Shown here: piece by piece, positions 4,880 through 5,269 of the stretch | Position numbering within the stretch: position 1 is the stretch's first letter | Layout of the letters: every line of letters begins with the position of its first letter | DNA from: Candidatus Aquicultor primus | GTDB taxonomy: Bacteria; Actinomycetota; Aquicultoria; Aquicultorales; Aquicultoraceae | NCBI GenBank assembly: GCA_001767575.1 | Contig: MELI01000104.1 | Location: forward strand, 39,376-44,644 | Direction of reading: 5' to 3' | Length of the DNA stretch: 5,269 bases | The notes under the pieces: generated by a model | Databases searched by the model: none | What the model was told of the DNA's origin: nothing | The model's input: the letters and a program-made list of their open reading frames with translations, nothing else | Made by a program: the position numbers and the translations under genes

Positions 4880-5269
4880 ATGCTAAGGCTGTTTTTAAAG
4901 CCGGCTATCGTATTGATAGTCGTGCTAAGTCTTTTCCCGCAAGTTTCTGCTGAGTTTCAAGAAGAGCAGCAGGGAGTGCAAGCAGCTTACGAGAAGGCGG
5001 TCAAGGCCTATGACAGAGTTACGAACGTATATGGCGAGACCAAGGAAGATATCGAGGTCATACAGACAAGAGTGACCGAGACCAAGGAAGATATCGACAA
5101 GAGCGTCGCGTTTGCGAAACAAGCGCAAGCCGAGGCGTCGAAGTATTCTGAGGAGCTTAAGACGCTGGCGGATGATGCTAAGAGTGTCGTTGGAACGGTA
5201 AGGGCGGAAATGGATGATGATTCCGGTGATAAAGCCGGAGTTCAAGTAAGTTCAACGCCTGCTAAGTAG
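4880..5269 (+). CDS. Small secreted coiled-coil protein, function unknown
   Basis: The product is 129 residues long, with its stop codon at the very end of the window. Residues 1-24 (MLRLFLKPAIV, a hydrophobic core, then V-S-A) are a type I signal peptide cleaved before E25. The mature protein is a highly charged helix, rich in K, E, A and D, with heptad-like spacing from about 30 to 112, followed by a short polar tail ending SSTPAK. A tandem 14-residue duplication (two heptads, ETKEDIE and ETKEDID) lies at residues 53-80. ATG 4880 is chosen because AAGGAG (4869-4874) lies 5 bases before it; GTG 4874 overlaps that site. Its N-terminal layout (signal peptide, then F-x-E-Q and A/Y-rich helix) loosely resembles the secreted protein encoded at 3597-4430, so the two may be distant relatives or partners. 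Confidence 0.8.
   Translation: MLRLFLKPAIVLIVVLSLFPQVSAEFQEEQQGVQAAYEKAVKAYDRVTNVYGETKEDIEVIQTRVTETKEDIDKSVAFAKQAQAEASKYSEELKTLADDAKSVVGTVRAEMDDDSGDKAGVQVSSTPAK
5035..5097 (+). repeat. Tandem 21-bp exact repeat, 42-bp period
   Basis: Positions 5035-5055 and 5077-5097 are identical, starting CGAGACCAAGG and ending GATATCGA. The 42-base period equals 14 codons, exactly two coiled-coil heptads, so the duplication extends the coil without breaking its phase. DNA identity, not only protein similarity, points to a recent duplication or to gene conversion. Confidence 0.85.

Noticed and set aside
4759..4953. + strand 64-residue frame over the leader and start of the last gene
   Set aside because: It overlaps the signal peptide of the last gene in another frame, and the region is better explained as a structured leader.

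Overview
The window looks like a stretch of a bacterial chromosome from an environmental, probably anaerobic lineage. That reading is an inference. It rests on two recognisable domains of unknown function (a DUF5714-type cysteine-rich domain and a DUF5658-type membrane domain), strong GGAGG-type ribosome binding sites, frequent GTG starts and moderate GC content. I cannot name the genus. No rRNA, tRNA, CRISPR array or transposase is visible.

Layout. Positions 1-422 hold no gene I can support. A good sigma70-type promoter (423-451) precedes a single-pass membrane protein with an NTF2-like-looking outer domain (531-1076), which is closed by an intrinsic terminator (1109-1144). An AT-rich gap of about 230 bases with a 12-bp palindrome leads to the DUF5714 gene (1416-2309) and then, 37 bases on, to a DUF5658 membrane protein with a Cys/Arg-rich N-terminus (2347-2907). 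A structured intergenic region (2908-3261) contains a perfect 36-bp palindrome. It is followed by a tight two-gene unit: a small lipoprotein (3262-3573) and a secreted all-helical protein (3597-4430). After another non-coding stretch of about 450 bases, whose last 120 bases fold into a series of hairpins ending at the ribosome binding site, comes a second, smaller secreted helical protein (4880-5269). Its stop codon is the last codon of the window.

All six genes lie on the + strand. At least five of them have membrane, lipoprotein or export signals or are predicted metal-binding proteins of unknown role, so the region reads as a cluster of cell-envelope genes of unknown function. The lipoprotein and the two secreted coiled-coil proteins plausibly act together outside the cytoplasmic membrane, but nothing in the sequence gives their target.

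Most interesting point: the DUF5714 reading frame extends upstream through one in-frame TGA (1410-1412) to an ATG at 1371 that has an excellent ribosome binding site. Directly after the TGA is a hairpin with a GGU loop 18 bases downstream, the geometry expected of a bacterial selenocysteine insertion element. This may be an unrecognised selenoprotein. The alternatives are a 13-codon leader peptide or a nonsense mutation. Second in interest are the 36-bp palindrome, which has a third partial arm allowing a mutually exclusive fold, and the leader of the last gene, where one strand segment can pair either upstream or with the ribosome binding site.
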